A DNA stretch of 64,000 bases from Bacteroidales bacterium (GCA_016705005.1 JADIZB010000010.1:124001-188000); one strand, 5' to 3'. Counted from the stretch's first letter, positions 38,400 through 48,475 are shown. The notes: generated from the letters alone by a model not told the origin. Numbers and translations: made by a program.

Positions 38400-40361
38400 T
38401 CAGTTTATTGATCGGGATTCAACGAAATACATATCTATGTCGCCCTTATTTTTCGCTTTCACTTTTCCACGGTAAACACAGTTGAAATGATCTTTAACAA
38501 GCGTGTAGGTGTCGCCGGAAATATTGACTTTGCCGGGTTCCCCGCTTGACTCCATCCTGCTGGCAGTATTCACGGCATCGCCCCAAATGTCATAAGCGAA
38601 TTTATTCTTACCGACCACCCCGGCAATCACCTTTCCGGTGTGAATTCCAATCCTGAGCTCCCAGTAATCCTGTCCGTTGGCTTCCCGTTCAGCCTTCATG
38701 CGGTCCATATATGCCTTGATTTCGAGTCCTGCCCGCACAACATCAACAGGATTGCTGGTGTTGGCAACAGGAATTCCTCCCGCACACATGTAAGCATCCC
38801 CAATGGTCTTGATTTTCTCGAGGTTGTTTCTGTCGATGATGTGATCGAATTCAAGAAAGCACTGATTCAGTTCTTCAACCAGTTGTTCCGGAGTGAGTTT
38901 CTCGGCAATGGTGGTGAAGCCCTTGAAATCGGTAAACAAAACCGAAACCATCTCATAATGTTTAGGTGTAGCACTTCCTTTCTCCTTTAGTTCTTCCGCC
39001 GTTTCAAAGGGAAGGATATTCAGCAGCAGTTTCTCTGACCTTTCCTTTTCATTCTCGATGATTTTCTTTGTTTTCCTGACATACCGGTATCTGTTGAAAA
39101 GCCCGATGGCCATCAGCAACAGTAGAATTCCTGTAATACCCACGGCATTCCGTATGATTTTCTGGCGCCTGATATCGAGTTCCTGAAGTGCTTTATCCTT
39201 GGTAAGCAGATCGATTTCACCCTGCTTTTTTTCAAGATCGAAGTTTAGTGTAACCGCCTGTATCCGTTTATCCATCTCTGCATTATACAGTGTATCCTTG
39301 ATGGATGTAAACAAAGTCTGGTATTTATAAGCATTCCGGTAGTCGGAAACCTTTTCATACAGCCCGGCGAGGCCTTCATAGGCATCTTTCAGCTCGTAAT
39401 TGGCACCAATGCCTTTCGCAATGTCCTGGGCACGGATATAGGCTGAGATGGCTGAGGGATTATCACCCTGTTGCCTGTATGTCTCTGCCAGACCCAGCAG
39501 CGATTGAGACATTTCGAGCCTGGCATTCAGTTTTTCAGCCAGTTGATAAGCCTCCGTCTGATAGCCTATGGCCTGCTGAAATTCACGCCGTTTTGCGTAA
39601 ACCTTACCTATGTTATTCAGGGCATACGGAACATTGCCGTTCTCCGATTTCCGGTAGGCAGTCAGTGCTTTCTCAAAATAAAACAAGGCCGACTTATCGT
39701 CGCCCCGTTCAAGGTAAATTTCGCCCATGTTGACTGCCGAAGTCCCAATGGCATCGTGATCACCCAATTCCTCGCTCAGCGGAAGTGCCTTCAGGTAATA
39801 CTGCAAAGCCCTGTCGTGGGTTCCTTTTTTATTGAAATAGACCGCTCCGATGTTGACCAGGGCAGTTGCAATCCGAAGCTTGTCACCGATTTCTTCTGAA
39901 ACACGGAGCGATTCAAGGTAGAAATCGATGGCCTTTTCATCGTCACCTTCATTAAAGTTCACTGCTCCGAGGTTATTCAGCATATTGGCAATGCCAAGCT
40001 TATCACCCAATGACTGAAACGTTTCAAGTGACTGCTGCCAGTAAAGCAGGGTTTCAATGTAATTTCCCTGAAAGTAGTAACCCATACCTATGCTCTTGAG
40101 TGCATATGCCTGTCCTTTGCGGAACCCCAGCTTATCGGCCAGTGATTTTGCTTCATTGGCATAGCGCAGGGCGTCTCCTGAATTAGAACGTAACAGTGTT
40201 CCTGAGAGCGCTATTAAACTGTTTACCCTGGTGGTATCTTCCTTCGCCGATTTAATAAGTGATTTCAGACTGTCGGCCTCCCTGGTCTGTGCATGAACCA
40301 GGCCACAAAGGAAAAGGGTAATCAGCGCTGAAATCAGGATTCGCTTATTCATAGGTTTCAT
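38400..40361 (-). CDS. TPR-domain adenylate/guanylate cyclase
   Basis: 653 residues. A signal peptide or N-terminal segment (to about residue 24) precedes six or more TPR repeats (about 60-340; for example IANMLNNLGAVNFNEGDDEKA). A membrane segment follows (about 406-422, ITGILLLLMAIGLF), then the class III cyclase domain with metal-binding Asp residues in VLFTDFKGFT and GDAYMCAGG. The Lys/Asp-type substrate residues appear present, though adenine versus guanine preference is uncertain. The TPR part would be periplasmic and the cyclase cytoplasmic, so it could sense a protein partner. Its -7 box is at 40414. Confidence 0.9.
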   Translation of the reverse strand: MKPMNKRILISALITLFLCGLVHAQTREADSLKSLIKSAKEDTTRVNSLIALSGTLLRSNSGDALRYANEAKSLADKLGFRKGQAYALKSIGMGYYFQGNYIETLLYWQQSLETFQSLGDKLGIANMLNNLGAVNFNEGDDEKAIDFYLESLRVSEEIGDKLRIATALVNIGAVYFNKKGTHDRALQYYLKALPLSEELGDHDAIGTSAVNMGEIYLERGDDKSALFYFEKALTAYRKSENGNVPYALNNIGKVYAKRREFQQAIGYQTEAYQLAEKLNARLEMSQSLLGLAETYRQQGDNPSAISAYIRAQDIAKGIGANYELKDAYEGLAGLYEKVSDYRNAYKYQTLFTSIKDTLYNAEMDKRIQAVTLNFDLEKKQGEIDLLTKDKALQELDIRRQKIIRNAVGITGILLLLMAIGLFNRYRYVRKTKKIIENEKERSEKLLLNILPFETAEELKEKGSATPKHYEMVSVLFTDFKGFTTIAEKLTPEQLVEELNQCFLEFDHIIDRNNLEKIKTIGDAYMCAGGIPVANTSNPVDVVRAGLEIKAYMDRMKAEREANGQDYWELRIGIHTGKVIAGVVGKNKFAYDIWGDAVNTASRMESSGEPGKVNISGDTYTLVKDHFNCVYRGKVKAKNKGDIDMYFVESRSIN

Positions 40362-40413
40362 TGAAAATCAAGAATGTATCATTCTTTTATACTGTTTTAA
40401 CCGCAAGTATATT

Positions 40414-40421
40414 CAAACATA
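40414..40421 (-). promoter_or_regulatory. -7 promoter box of the cyclase gene
   Basis: Minus-strand TATGTTTG, exact TAnnTTTG, 53 nt before the ATG. Confidence 0.45.
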
Positions 40422-40486
40422 GAGGAGAGGACTGATGTTCAGCCCCCTCCCTGATATTCCATGGCCAGATATCCCAAAATCACAGC

Positions 40487-43400
40487 CTACAGCCTGACAA
40501 TTCTGTATACCCGGAATCCCTCTCCTGTTCTTATCCTGAGCATATACATACCCGGTTTAAATCCTGCCAGGTCAAGTTCAACCAAGAAATCAGACATTCC
40601 TGAAAGAGTTGCCCGGCAAAGGTTTCCCTGCATATCGTAAAGGCTGATATCTTCCGGCGAAAGCATTAAACCATTCAGTTCAATGAAGACTTTACCATCA
40701 GATGGATTTGGATACACCTTCAGATTGTCGTTCTTTTCACCCTGATTGTCCTGAATGTCCCCGGCCAGCATATTCTTACTGCACTGCAACGAGGATGAAG
40801 TGGCTGAGGCGGCTGAGGTTGTCTTTGTCCAGTTGTTGTAGCTTTTCACAGTCCAGGTAATCGAACCGCCGTTGAACCGCACCTCCCATGTTCCTTCACC
40901 GGGATTAAACAGTTGTGGTTGACCGCTGCTGCTGAAATGTCCCGGCCCTGTGAGCCTGTTTTCGATTCCCGCAGGCACATACACCGGTGTTGTATTGGCG
41001 TTTATGTATTTGAAACGGGCAATATAAGCAAAACCGTTTGGATCGGGTGTGGTATGTTCAACACAGGTAAGGCTGACCTTCACATTTTTGGCACCCTGTC
41101 CGAAAGGATTCACATAAAGATTTCCGTTAACCGGGGTGAAGAGGTAATTGGCAGCGGTTGCGGCAGGAACAATCTGGTAAATGCCCGGAGCACCGCTGTA
41201 GACGGGACTCACGGTATAAAGGAGACTGGTGACAACGGATTGGTTTTCTCCGTTTACAAATCCTGCGAAGGAAGAGGTGAAAGGCGGAGCCGGATATCCC
41301 TGCCGGGTGATTTTATCCTGCGCTGACACAGTCGCACCGGCCTGGCTTATGGTGAATGTGCCGGAAACACTTCCCAGGTAATTCGGGTCGGCTACTGTAG
41401 CCACAACAGCATAACTGCCTGCATTGACCGGAGCTGAAGAATTTCCGTTGAATGTTTTCTCCAGGGGTAACCCAACAGGGTCAGTTACAACAACAGGCTC
41501 TTTTGCCAGACCACTGTATGTCTGAACCATACTGTTGTCATCGAACGACAATGTGGCAGTACCCGGAAGGATAGTCAGTGTTCCCAATCCGTAAATAATA
41601 TTGAAATTATTCGACAACAGCGATCCCGGCACTATCAGGTGCTGTCCGACAGTGTTTCCGGTAACAAGGTTAACCGACCGCAGCAAAACATTCCCTGTGG
41701 AATCGCCGGCCAGAATGGAAATATCATCCTCGCTCAGTATAATGATGGCATCGCTGTTGCTGTTTTCGTTGATGGTTCCTGTATTGACCAGAGCGGTGGC
41801 ATTTACAAGGGCTGTAGCGTTTACCAGAGCGGTGGCACTGATCAGGTTACCATCCTCATCATAAGCATTTACCAGGGCGGTACCGTTGACTAATGCCGTA
41901 GCATTCACCAGTGCAGTCGCATTCACCAGTGCAGTCGCATTCACCAGCGCTGTGGCATCAAGCAATGCCTGCGGATCGATGAGTGTTCCGTTGACCAGAG
42001 CCGTGGCATTTACCAGAGCTGTAGCATCGCTGATCATAAAGCTTTTATTCACCAGTGCGGTGGCATCAAGCAACGGCTCACCGAGTTCATTCACAAGGGC
42101 CGTGGCATTCACCAGAGCCGTGGCATTCACCAGCGCTGTGGCATGTGTCTGTTGAAGTTCTGAAAGCATTTCTGCCTGGTCTTCAGGAGTGATGACCACA
42201 TTGTTTTCAGGATTGATGGTATCGTTGTTAAAAATATAGTCAAACTCAAATCCTTCAAGGATTTCACCATAGGTAAAGGTCTTATCAGCCGGCTTGATCA
42301 GCAGATCCGTTTTCTCAATTGTAAGCAGGCTGCCTGTGAATACAAAGTCAAAACGGCTGAGCAGCGAGATATCAAGCGGATCGGTAGCCTGTAACCCGCT
42401 GGCAGGATTGAGCGGATCGGTGGCCGATGGTGAGATTTCCCAGAGTCCGGTATTGCTCAGGCTGGTGGCCACGGTTTCAAAGGGAATGTCAAGAATTCTG
42501 GCATATTCCGCTTCTGTAAGTCCTGCTTCTGACAGAGGTACACTGCCTTCCAGGCTTTCAAGGGAATAATTCGCCGTGAACTCAGGCAACACCTCTCCAT
42601 ATTTTTTCGATTTGTTATCCAGCTGTATAAAGATTTTATTTTTCGTAGAGAAATACAGCGGATCGGACAATCCTCCGTCGGTTCCGTTGGTCTGAGGCAT
42701 CGGAGGATTATAAACCTGTATTACAGGAAACAATTCCTGAAAAACAGGGATCGTGGCAGTAAGCACTGAATCACTGACGTGATTTGTCAGGGTTTCAAGA
42801 GGAGCACCGTTCAGATATATTTCGGAACCACCGGTAAGGAAATGCCCTGTTACTGTAATTTCGACCGGAACAAGGCCCGGAATCAAAGTGGTGTCGTACG
42901 ACAAAGCTGTAACCTGTGGCCTTGGGTTGGCAATTACACCCAGCGATGCATCGGCCTGAATAAATCCATAACCGGTCGAAAAGTCAAAACCAGGGGTATT
43001 CATATCAAGTGAAGCCGACAGCAACAATGACTTTACTTCGTCTGTAAGCGGAGCAGCATCGTAAAACGATGATTTGGCTTCCATAATCAGTGCTGCTACA
43101 CCGGCCGCATGGGGTGCAGCAGCTGAAGTACCGAAGAAATTCGGGAAAGGGTCACCATCAATGTTCAGTCCGCCAAGGTTCACTGTGGTATTGACACCGT
43201 TAGGGGCTGTAAGATCGGGCTTGTTTCGGGCAAATCCGTTGACCGGAGTTCCTCCGGTGGAAGAGAAGGAAGCGATGGTTGGTGGATCAACCCCGAACTC
43301 CGGGGTGTTGCTGTAGAGCACGGCGCCAACCGCGATGGCCCCTTCGGCATTGGCCTGCCCTACAATGGTTGAGGAACCACCATTTCCATATTCATCCATG

Positions 43401-45157
43401 GTTAGATCACCCCTGAACACAACATACTTGAGCAATACGTTTGAACTACCAGTTGCATTGATGATCATAATATTGGCCTGGGCACCTCCGGGAGCAACGG
43501 TGAAGGGTAGCACCTCGATGGCTGACTTACCGGTATTGTTCCGGTTGAACCCAAAGAGTTTACCCCCGTTGTTATTGACAAGGTAGATATCTAGATCGGT
43601 GCCGGTGTTATAAAAATCACCGCCATCGTCCCACTGGAGCACAACGGTATAATTACCTTCGGCCACTGTAATCTGCTGGAAAACATCAGTTGCGCCCCCA
43701 TCTGCAAAATTATGGGCAAAACCGGTGGTTCCGGCAGGTGGCGGAGCAGGCGAAAAAGTATCCTGATAGGATTTGGATCCGTAGTTACCTGCTGCAGAAA
43801 AATAAACAGTTCCAAGCGAAGTAACACTATCCACTGCCCTTGCCACGATTCCATCGCGGAAAAAGGGTTCTGAAATATAGGTGATGTCATCAACAATGAT
43901 ATCGCATCCGGCCTGCTGAAGTTCCAGGATACCTGACGCAAAGTCACCTGCAGTTACAAATCCGGAGCGGAAAGCCAGTTCTGCGCCGGGTGCAACATCA
44001 TGAATAATCTGAAGCATGGCACGCCCTTCATCTGAACGGGTACCAAAAGGGTATTCCTTCAATACTCCTACCGGCAGACCATTCGCAACGTTTCCGGTAC
44101 CGGGAAGATCCCCGCGCGAAACATCATCGGCTGCCGGGTTACCCGAAATTGAATTATAGCTGTCGGACAATACCCCGATCTTAACACCGGACCCGGTGAG
44201 GCCGAATGCGTTTCTTGCTTTTCCGGAACGCATGGAGATATCCCCTTGCGTGGTCACAATGCCACTATTGACCAGTGCCGGATAAACAGGGCGCACCTGA
44301 ACAATCATCGATGGCAGATCATTCAAAAGGAGGAGATTGCCGATAGGATAAAAGCCGGTAATCAGCAATTCATCTGCAAATACTTCTGCATTCGTCAACC
44401 CGTAACCTGAAGTCTGCAGCAACGACAATAATGCGCTGAGCTGCCCATCAGCGGCTGTTATTTCGATCAGCACATTGTTACCCGAAATGTTGAAAATATC
44501 GTTTGAAATTACATCACCCGTGGCGTTGTATGCATCATAAAGGGATGTAAGTTCCGGACCGATGAGCGACAGCAGTTTGCCCCCGACCGGAGGTTCGTAA
44601 TAAGGATAAATGTTCACATCGCCGCACTCAAGGATGGTCTGGAAGTTCGCAAGCGGAAAACTGACAACCCTGGAATTGGTACCGGCTTTAACCATAGTAC
44701 GCTGACTCTGCAAACCACTGTTGAGGGTGTAAGTGACGGTAAACTCGCCGGCCTGACCTTCACCAATGTTGTCGATCCCGTTTATCCTGAAGCCCCTGAA
44801 CGGGACTCCGCCCAGGTAAGGGCCCATCGCAATGCCGGTGTATGTCATACTACCGGACAAAACTCCGACACTGATTCCAGAATAGGTACCGGGCAGTGCT
44901 TCAACCGAGTAACCCGACAATTCCTTACAGGCAGGACCCGGACAGCCATCGTGCATGACAGACAGGACTATTGTGAAGGAATTATTGCCGATGTCGGTTA
45001 CCGAAACAATCCTTGTAGTATAGCCTAACCCATGATCCCTGATAATTTCGCATTCATCCTGTGCAGTAACTGCTCCCGGGAAAAACAGCCACGTAAGAAA
45101 AAAAAACAGCAATCCTGCCGGATTCTTACTGATTCGAGTAATGCTTCTTATGTTCAT
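40487..45157 (-). CDS. Secreted S53-like subtilase with ATALVN repeats, MBG and T9SS domains
   Basis: 1556 residues with a signal peptide (to about residue 32, AVTAQ). The peptidase domain spans about 310-745. Catalytic Asp332 lies in GVLSDSYN and Ser678 in GTSAAAPHAAG. At the usual His position it has Glu377 in DEGRAML, so the triad is Glu/Asp/Ser as in sedolisin-like enzymes. An immunoglobulin-like segment follows, then MBG-type domains. Residues 1006-1125 carry fourteen TALVN units in runs. The C-terminus (about 1480-1556) is a T9SS sorting domain (VYPNPSDGKVF, then FKPGMYMLRI). It is a surface or secreted protease-like protein of unknown substrate. Confidence 0.92.
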   Translation of the reverse strand: MNIRSITRISKNPAGLLFFFLTWLFFPGAVTAQDECEIIRDHGLGYTTRIVSVTDIGNNSFTIVLSVMHDGCPGPACKELSGYSVEALPGTYSGISVGVLSGSMTYTGIAMGPYLGGVPFRGFRINGIDNIGEGQAGEFTVTYTLNSGLQSQRTMVKAGTNSRVVSFPLANFQTILECGDVNIYPYYEPPVGGKLLSLIGPELTSLYDAYNATGDVISNDIFNISGNNVLIEITAADGQLSALLSLLQTSGYGLTNAEVFADELLITGFYPIGNLLLLNDLPSMIVQVRPVYPALVNSGIVTTQGDISMRSGKARNAFGLTGSGVKIGVLSDSYNSISGNPAADDVSRGDLPGTGNVANGLPVGVLKEYPFGTRSDEGRAMLQIIHDVAPGAELAFRSGFVTAGDFASGILELQQAGCDIIVDDITYISEPFFRDGIVARAVDSVTSLGTVYFSAAGNYGSKSYQDTFSPAPPPAGTTGFAHNFADGGATDVFQQITVAEGNYTVVLQWDDGGDFYNTGTDLDIYLVNNNGGKLFGFNRNNTGKSAIEVLPFTVAPGGAQANIMIINATGSSNVLLKYVVFRGDLTMDEYGNGGSSTIVGQANAEGAIAVGAVLYSNTPEFGVDPPTIASFSSTGGTPVNGFARNKPDLTAPNGVNTTVNLGGLNIDGDPFPNFFGTSAAAPHAAGVAALIMEAKSSFYDAAPLTDEVKSLLLSASLDMNTPGFDFSTGYGFIQADASLGVIANPRPQVTALSYDTTLIPGLVPVEITVTGHFLTGGSEIYLNGAPLETLTNHVSDSVLTATIPVFQELFPVIQVYNPPMPQTNGTDGGLSDPLYFSTKNKIFIQLDNKSKKYGEVLPEFTANYSLESLEGSVPLSEAGLTEAEYARILDIPFETVATSLSNTGLWEISPSATDPLNPASGLQATDPLDISLLSRFDFVFTGSLLTIEKTDLLIKPADKTFTYGEILEGFEFDYIFNNDTINPENNVVITPEDQAEMLSELQQTHATALVNATALVNATALVNELGEPLLDATALVNKSFMISDATALVNATALVNGTLIDPQALLDATALVNATALVNATALVNATALVNGTALVNAYDEDGNLISATALVNATALVNATALVNTGTINENSNSDAIIILSEDDISILAGDSTGNVLLRSVNLVTGNTVGQHLIVPGSLLSNNFNIIYGLGTLTILPGTATLSFDDNSMVQTYSGLAKEPVVVTDPVGLPLEKTFNGNSSAPVNAGSYAVVATVADPNYLGSVSGTFTISQAGATVSAQDKITRQGYPAPPFTSSFAGFVNGENQSVVTSLLYTVSPVYSGAPGIYQIVPAATAANYLFTPVNGNLYVNPFGQGAKNVKVSLTCVEHTTPDPNGFAYIARFKYINANTTPVYVPAGIENRLTGPGHFSSSGQPQLFNPGEGTWEVRFNGGSITWTVKSYNNWTKTTSAASATSSSLQCSKNMLAGDIQDNQGEKNDNLKVYPNPSDGKVFIELNGLMLSPEDISLYDMQGNLCRATLSGMSDFLVELDLAGFKPGMYMLRIRTGEGFRVYRIVRL
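41783..42142 (-). repeat. ATALVN hexapeptide-coding repeat block
   Basis: 18-bp units encode thirteen ATALVN and one GTALVN in runs of 3, 1, 2, 5 and 3. The runs are split by spacers ELGEPLLD, KSFMISD, GTLIDPQALLD and AYDEDGNLIS. Codons vary between copies, so the repeat is partly old; some neighbours are identical, which suggests recent slippage. Confidence 0.9.
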
Positions 45158-45442
45158 GACGATGTATATTTATTTGAGATGTTTGCCAGTAAACAGAAAT
45201 GGGCACTGCATCCGGGTATGTTGAGAGGTACAACCAGAGTCAAAATGGCAAATGAGGGAGATCACGAAGGAGTGTTGGAATGAGTCAGCCAAATCATTAC
45301 TTGACTTAAAAAAGGCAACTTACCACCTAATTTAAAATGATTCTAAACAAAGAAACACAAAACTCAGCAATTTGATGGCAATTAACAGAAATTTAACAAT
45401 CAGGGTCAATATGTTAATCTTATCTATCGTGCAAACCTTCCT
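45158..45442. other. Intergenic DNA between the S53-like gene and a small ORF
   Basis: AT-rich 285 bp, upstream of both the S53-like gene (minus) and the small ORF (plus). No -7 TAnnTTTG box is clear. Confidence 0.4.
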
Positions 45443-45622
45443 ATGAAACTGACCCAATGCCATTTACCGAAAATTGTCAGGATAGTCGGGCCGGCCGGCT
45501 TTAATGACCCGGATCGGGTGTTTGAAGGTTTCATCAGGAAAGAAATATTTCCGGTTGCTGAACAATTTCAGCTTTCAAATGTCTTTTTCAGTACAAATCT
45601 GCTTTTTCTGCCGGACACCTGA
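45443..45622 (+). CDS. Possible small ORF (59 aa)
   Basis: ATG at 45443, TGA at 45620-45622. The peptide begins MKLTQCHLPKIVRIV and ends VFFSTNLLFLPDT. It fills part of a 527 bp gap before the universal stress protein gene. No motif is recognised, and coding status is doubtful. Confidence 0.25.
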   Translation: MKLTQCHLPKIVRIVGPAGFNDPDRVFEGFIRKEIFPVAEQFQLSNVFFSTNLLFLPDT

Positions 45623-45684
45623 ATAATATCACGTCACATTATTCCTCTGTTTTCCATCTTTCCCTGTTAATCAAATTTCAGATT

Positions 45685-46509
45685 ATGAGCACCAAGAAAA
45701 TCATTGTTCCGGTTGATTTTACAGCCGCTTCAGAGCAGGCGATCAAACAAGCCATCAACATTGCCCTGAAATCGGGATGCACCATCTCGCTGATCCATGT
45801 GATCGGTGAAATTTCTAAAGATTCAGCACGCGAAGAACTGGTAAAAACCAGGGATAAGTTACAGGAACTCACTGAGAATACAGAGAAGGCAGGAGTCCGT
45901 TGCGAAACCACCATTTCGGAAGGAAGCATATTTACTGAAATCCCGTCCATAGCGAACAATCCTGAGAATTTTATGGTGGTAATGGGAACTCATGGCATCC
46001 AGGGTCTCAAGCAGAAATTACTCGGAGCCGACATTTTAAAACTGGCGAGAAAAATCTCCATTCCATGCCTGATTGTTCAGGACGAATGCATCAACTATGG
46101 TTTGAATCCGATCGTTTTGCCGGTGGGCGGTCATGACAACTTCAATGCTCTGGTCGCAGTTGTCGCTACCCTGGCAGGAATCTTTGATTCAGAAATCATT
46201 ATTTATTCTGTTATTCGCAAAGGTGAACCGGAATCGGAAAAGATCAGAAACAACACCCAGCTTGCTGAAAAGATATTCAGTGAAAGTTTCATCAGGTACA
46301 GGCGCGTGCGTGAGGAAATGACCATTATTTCGGTCGGATTTGCCCGGCAGACCCTTCAGTTCTCGAATAACACCGGCGCAGGACTGATTGGTATTATGTC
46401 GGTAAAGTCAGAGGAACACTATTATTTTGCCCAGGCCGACAAGGAAACCATGGTAAACAACGGGCACAACATTCCGATCCTTTGTGTCAGCGGACCGGAG
46501 AATTTCTGA
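45685..46509 (+). CDS. Universal stress protein (tandem UspA domains)
   Basis: 274 residues, two Usp domains. The first starts KKIIVPVDFTAASEQAIKQA and has the ATP-type motif GTHGIQGLKQKLLGADILKLARK. The second (about 148-274) starts NPIVLPVGGHDNFNALV; its nucleotide loop is less clear, and it may not bind ATP. It is cytoplasmic and stress-linked, with an unknown molecular role. Confidence 0.92.
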   Translation: MSTKKIIVPVDFTAASEQAIKQAINIALKSGCTISLIHVIGEISKDSAREELVKTRDKLQELTENTEKAGVRCETTISEGSIFTEIPSIANNPENFMVVMGTHGIQGLKQKLLGADILKLARKISIPCLIVQDECINYGLNPIVLPVGGHDNFNALVAVVATLAGIFDSEIIIYSVIRKGEPESEKIRNNTQLAEKIFSESFIRYRRVREEMTIISVGFARQTLQFSNNTGAGLIGIMSVKSEEHYYFAQADKETMVNNGHNIPILCVSGPENF

Positions 46510-46559
46510 AAATTATAATTTCCCGGGATTGATGTGCCGGTTTCAGGGCACAACGTTTT

Positions 46560-47228
46560 TCAAATCTTCCTGACCAGCATCAACCCATCCCTGACGGGCA
46601 GCAGCAGGTGTTCGATCCTATGGTCGTTTTTAACATGTAGGTTAAACGCAACTATGCCCCGGGTTTCCTTGTCATTCGCCGCTTCCGGATCAATGACCTT
46701 ACCATACCACAAAACATTGTCAGCAATGATGATTCCTCCTTTACGGACTTTCGGAAAAACCATTTCGTAATAATTTACATAATTCTCCTTATCGGCATCA
46801 ATAAAAACAAGATCGAAGGGGCCTGGTAATGAAGGAATTAAATCGATTGCATTGCCCTGATGCTGAACTATCTGATGCTCAAGTCCGGATTCTCTAAAAA
46901 ATTTGTCAGCAATGTGGGCCACTTCGGGATTGTTGTCGATGGTGTGAAGCACCCCTTCAGTTCGGAGTCCATATGCAAGGCAGATGGCTGAATAACCGGT
47001 AAAGGTTCCTATTTCAAGGATGGAAACCGGCTGCATCAAACGACTGAGCAACATCAGCAGCTTTCCCTGAAGATTTCCCGACAGCATACCCGGTGTTGTG
47101 GAAATGAAATGTGTTTCGCGGGCAAGCCTGATCAGCAGTTCTGCTTCAGGTGATGTAAATTCGAGCGCATAGGCTTCAAAATCAGGGTTTGTTGTATCAA
47201 ACTGTGGCTTTTCAGTCAGCTTACTCAT
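46560..47228 (-). CDS. Class I SAM-dependent O-methyltransferase
   Basis: 222 residues of the caffeoyl-CoA/catechol O-methyltransferase type. The SAM motif is ILEIGTFTGYSAICLA (about 72-87), followed by FDLVFIDADKENYVNYYE (metal and catalytic Asp) and IIADNVLWYGKV. The substrate is unknown. Its ATG overlaps the M16 peptidase stop by 4 bp, so it is translated with that gene. Confidence 0.93.
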   Translation of the reverse strand: MSKLTEKPQFDTTNPDFEAYALEFTSPEAELLIRLARETHFISTTPGMLSGNLQGKLLMLLSRLMQPVSILEIGTFTGYSAICLAYGLRTEGVLHTIDNNPEVAHIADKFFRESGLEHQIVQHQGNAIDLIPSLPGPFDLVFIDADKENYVNYYEMVFPKVRKGGIIIADNVLWYGKVIDPEAANDKETRGIVAFNLHVKNDHRIEHLLLPVRDGLMLVRKI

Positions 47229-48457
47229 GCTTTCCGGTTTTTGTAGACCAGCATACTCATGTCTTCAGGCCTGAAAATCTGCCGGGCGGCTTCAGTAAGC
47301 TCAGCGGAGCTCAGGGCATTGATTTTGCCAATCATTATTTCGTGTGTATCAACGGTATTGTAGACCAGCAGACTTTTTGCCATCGACAGGGCATCGTTCA
47401 GGTTCGACTCGAAGGAAATAGCCAGCTGACCAATAAACTGCTGTTTGGCCGTATGCAGCTGCATCACACCCAGGTTGCTGTCCATCAGCTTTTTCAACTC
47501 TTTGTATACCAGGTTCAGTGCACGTTCGAGCGATCCGTTGTCGATGCCGAGATAAATCATAAAGGAACCTGTTTCGGCATAAGGGGTATAAACCGATTCA
47601 ATGTTGTAGGAAAGACCATTGCGTTCGCGCAACGCCATGCTCAGCCTGGAATTCATGGCCGGTCCGCCAAGAAGGTTCGTCAGCAGGGCCAGCGCAGTCC
47701 GCCGTGAATCGGCATAGCTGTAAGCCAGATTACCAACAATGCAATGTGTCTGAAACACCCTCCGTGACTGTATCACCTTTTTTGGCGGCATGGGAATAAA
47801 ATCAGGCCGGGGTTGTGTTCTGATATTTTGAGGCACCAATCCGAACGAGGCAGTAATCAGTTTTACCAGCCGGCTGAAAGGGATATTCCCAACTGAACTG
47901 ATCACAATCTGGTCGGTATTGTAGTGACGGGCAAGAAATGAAATCACTTTGTTCCTGCTGATCTTTCTAACGGCCGAAGGTGATCCGAGGATGGAACGGC
48001 CCAGGGGATGTCCGCTGAAAAGCATTTCTTCAAATTCGTCGAATATCAGCTCCGAAGGAGAGTCTTTGTAGGAGTTGATTTCGTCGAGCACGACATCCTT
48101 TTCCCTGTCAATCTCCTTATCGGGAAAGGTAGAATTGAACAGGATATCAGCGAACAGGTCAATTGCCCGGGGATAATGCGAACTCAGAAAAGAGGCATGT
48201 ATGCAGGTTTCTTCCTTGGTGGTGTAAGCATTCAGGTCGGCGCCGATGTTTTCGAGATGCCCCAGTACCTGGTGAAGTCTGCGCTTGCCGGTGCCTTTAA
48301 AAATCACATGTTCGATGAAATGGGCAAGTCCTTCCTCTCCCTGAAGTTCGTCGCGCGAGCCGGTATTGACCATGACCACCAGGTGCCCGACCAGCCTGTC
48401 AGAGTTGCGGTGCACGATGCGTATGCCATTCGGAAGGGTATGAAAAAGATATTGCAT
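47225..48457 (-). CDS. M16-family zinc peptidase
   Basis: 410 residues, single-length M16 (pitrilysin/PqqL-like). The inverted zinc motif HFIEH (H46, E49, H50) is followed by the third ligand Glu in KDVVLDEINSY. A second, inactive-like half contains RRTALALLTNLLGGPAMNSRL. It is probably cytoplasmic or periplasmic; no signal peptide is visible. It starts at 48457 and is co-transcribed with the O-methyltransferase gene. Confidence 0.93.
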   Translation of the reverse strand: MQYLFHTLPNGIRIVHRNSDRLVGHLVVMVNTGSRDELQGEEGLAHFIEHVIFKGTGKRRLHQVLGHLENIGADLNAYTTKEETCIHASFLSSHYPRAIDLFADILFNSTFPDKEIDREKDVVLDEINSYKDSPSELIFDEFEEMLFSGHPLGRSILGSPSAVRKISRNKVISFLARHYNTDQIVISSVGNIPFSRLVKLITASFGLVPQNIRTQPRPDFIPMPPKKVIQSRRVFQTHCIVGNLAYSYADSRRTALALLTNLLGGPAMNSRLSMALRERNGLSYNIESVYTPYAETGSFMIYLGIDNGSLERALNLVYKELKKLMDSNLGVMQLHTAKQQFIGQLAISFESNLNDALSMAKSLLVYNTVDTHEIMIGKINALSSAELTEAARQIFRPEDMSMLVYKNRKA

Positions 48458-48475
48458 TTGCCGGATTCAGGGCTG

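Noticed and set aside
41601..42155. Plus-strand ORFs rich in AVAFT repeats
   Set aside because: Antisense shadow of the ATALVN repeat block in the S53-like gene.
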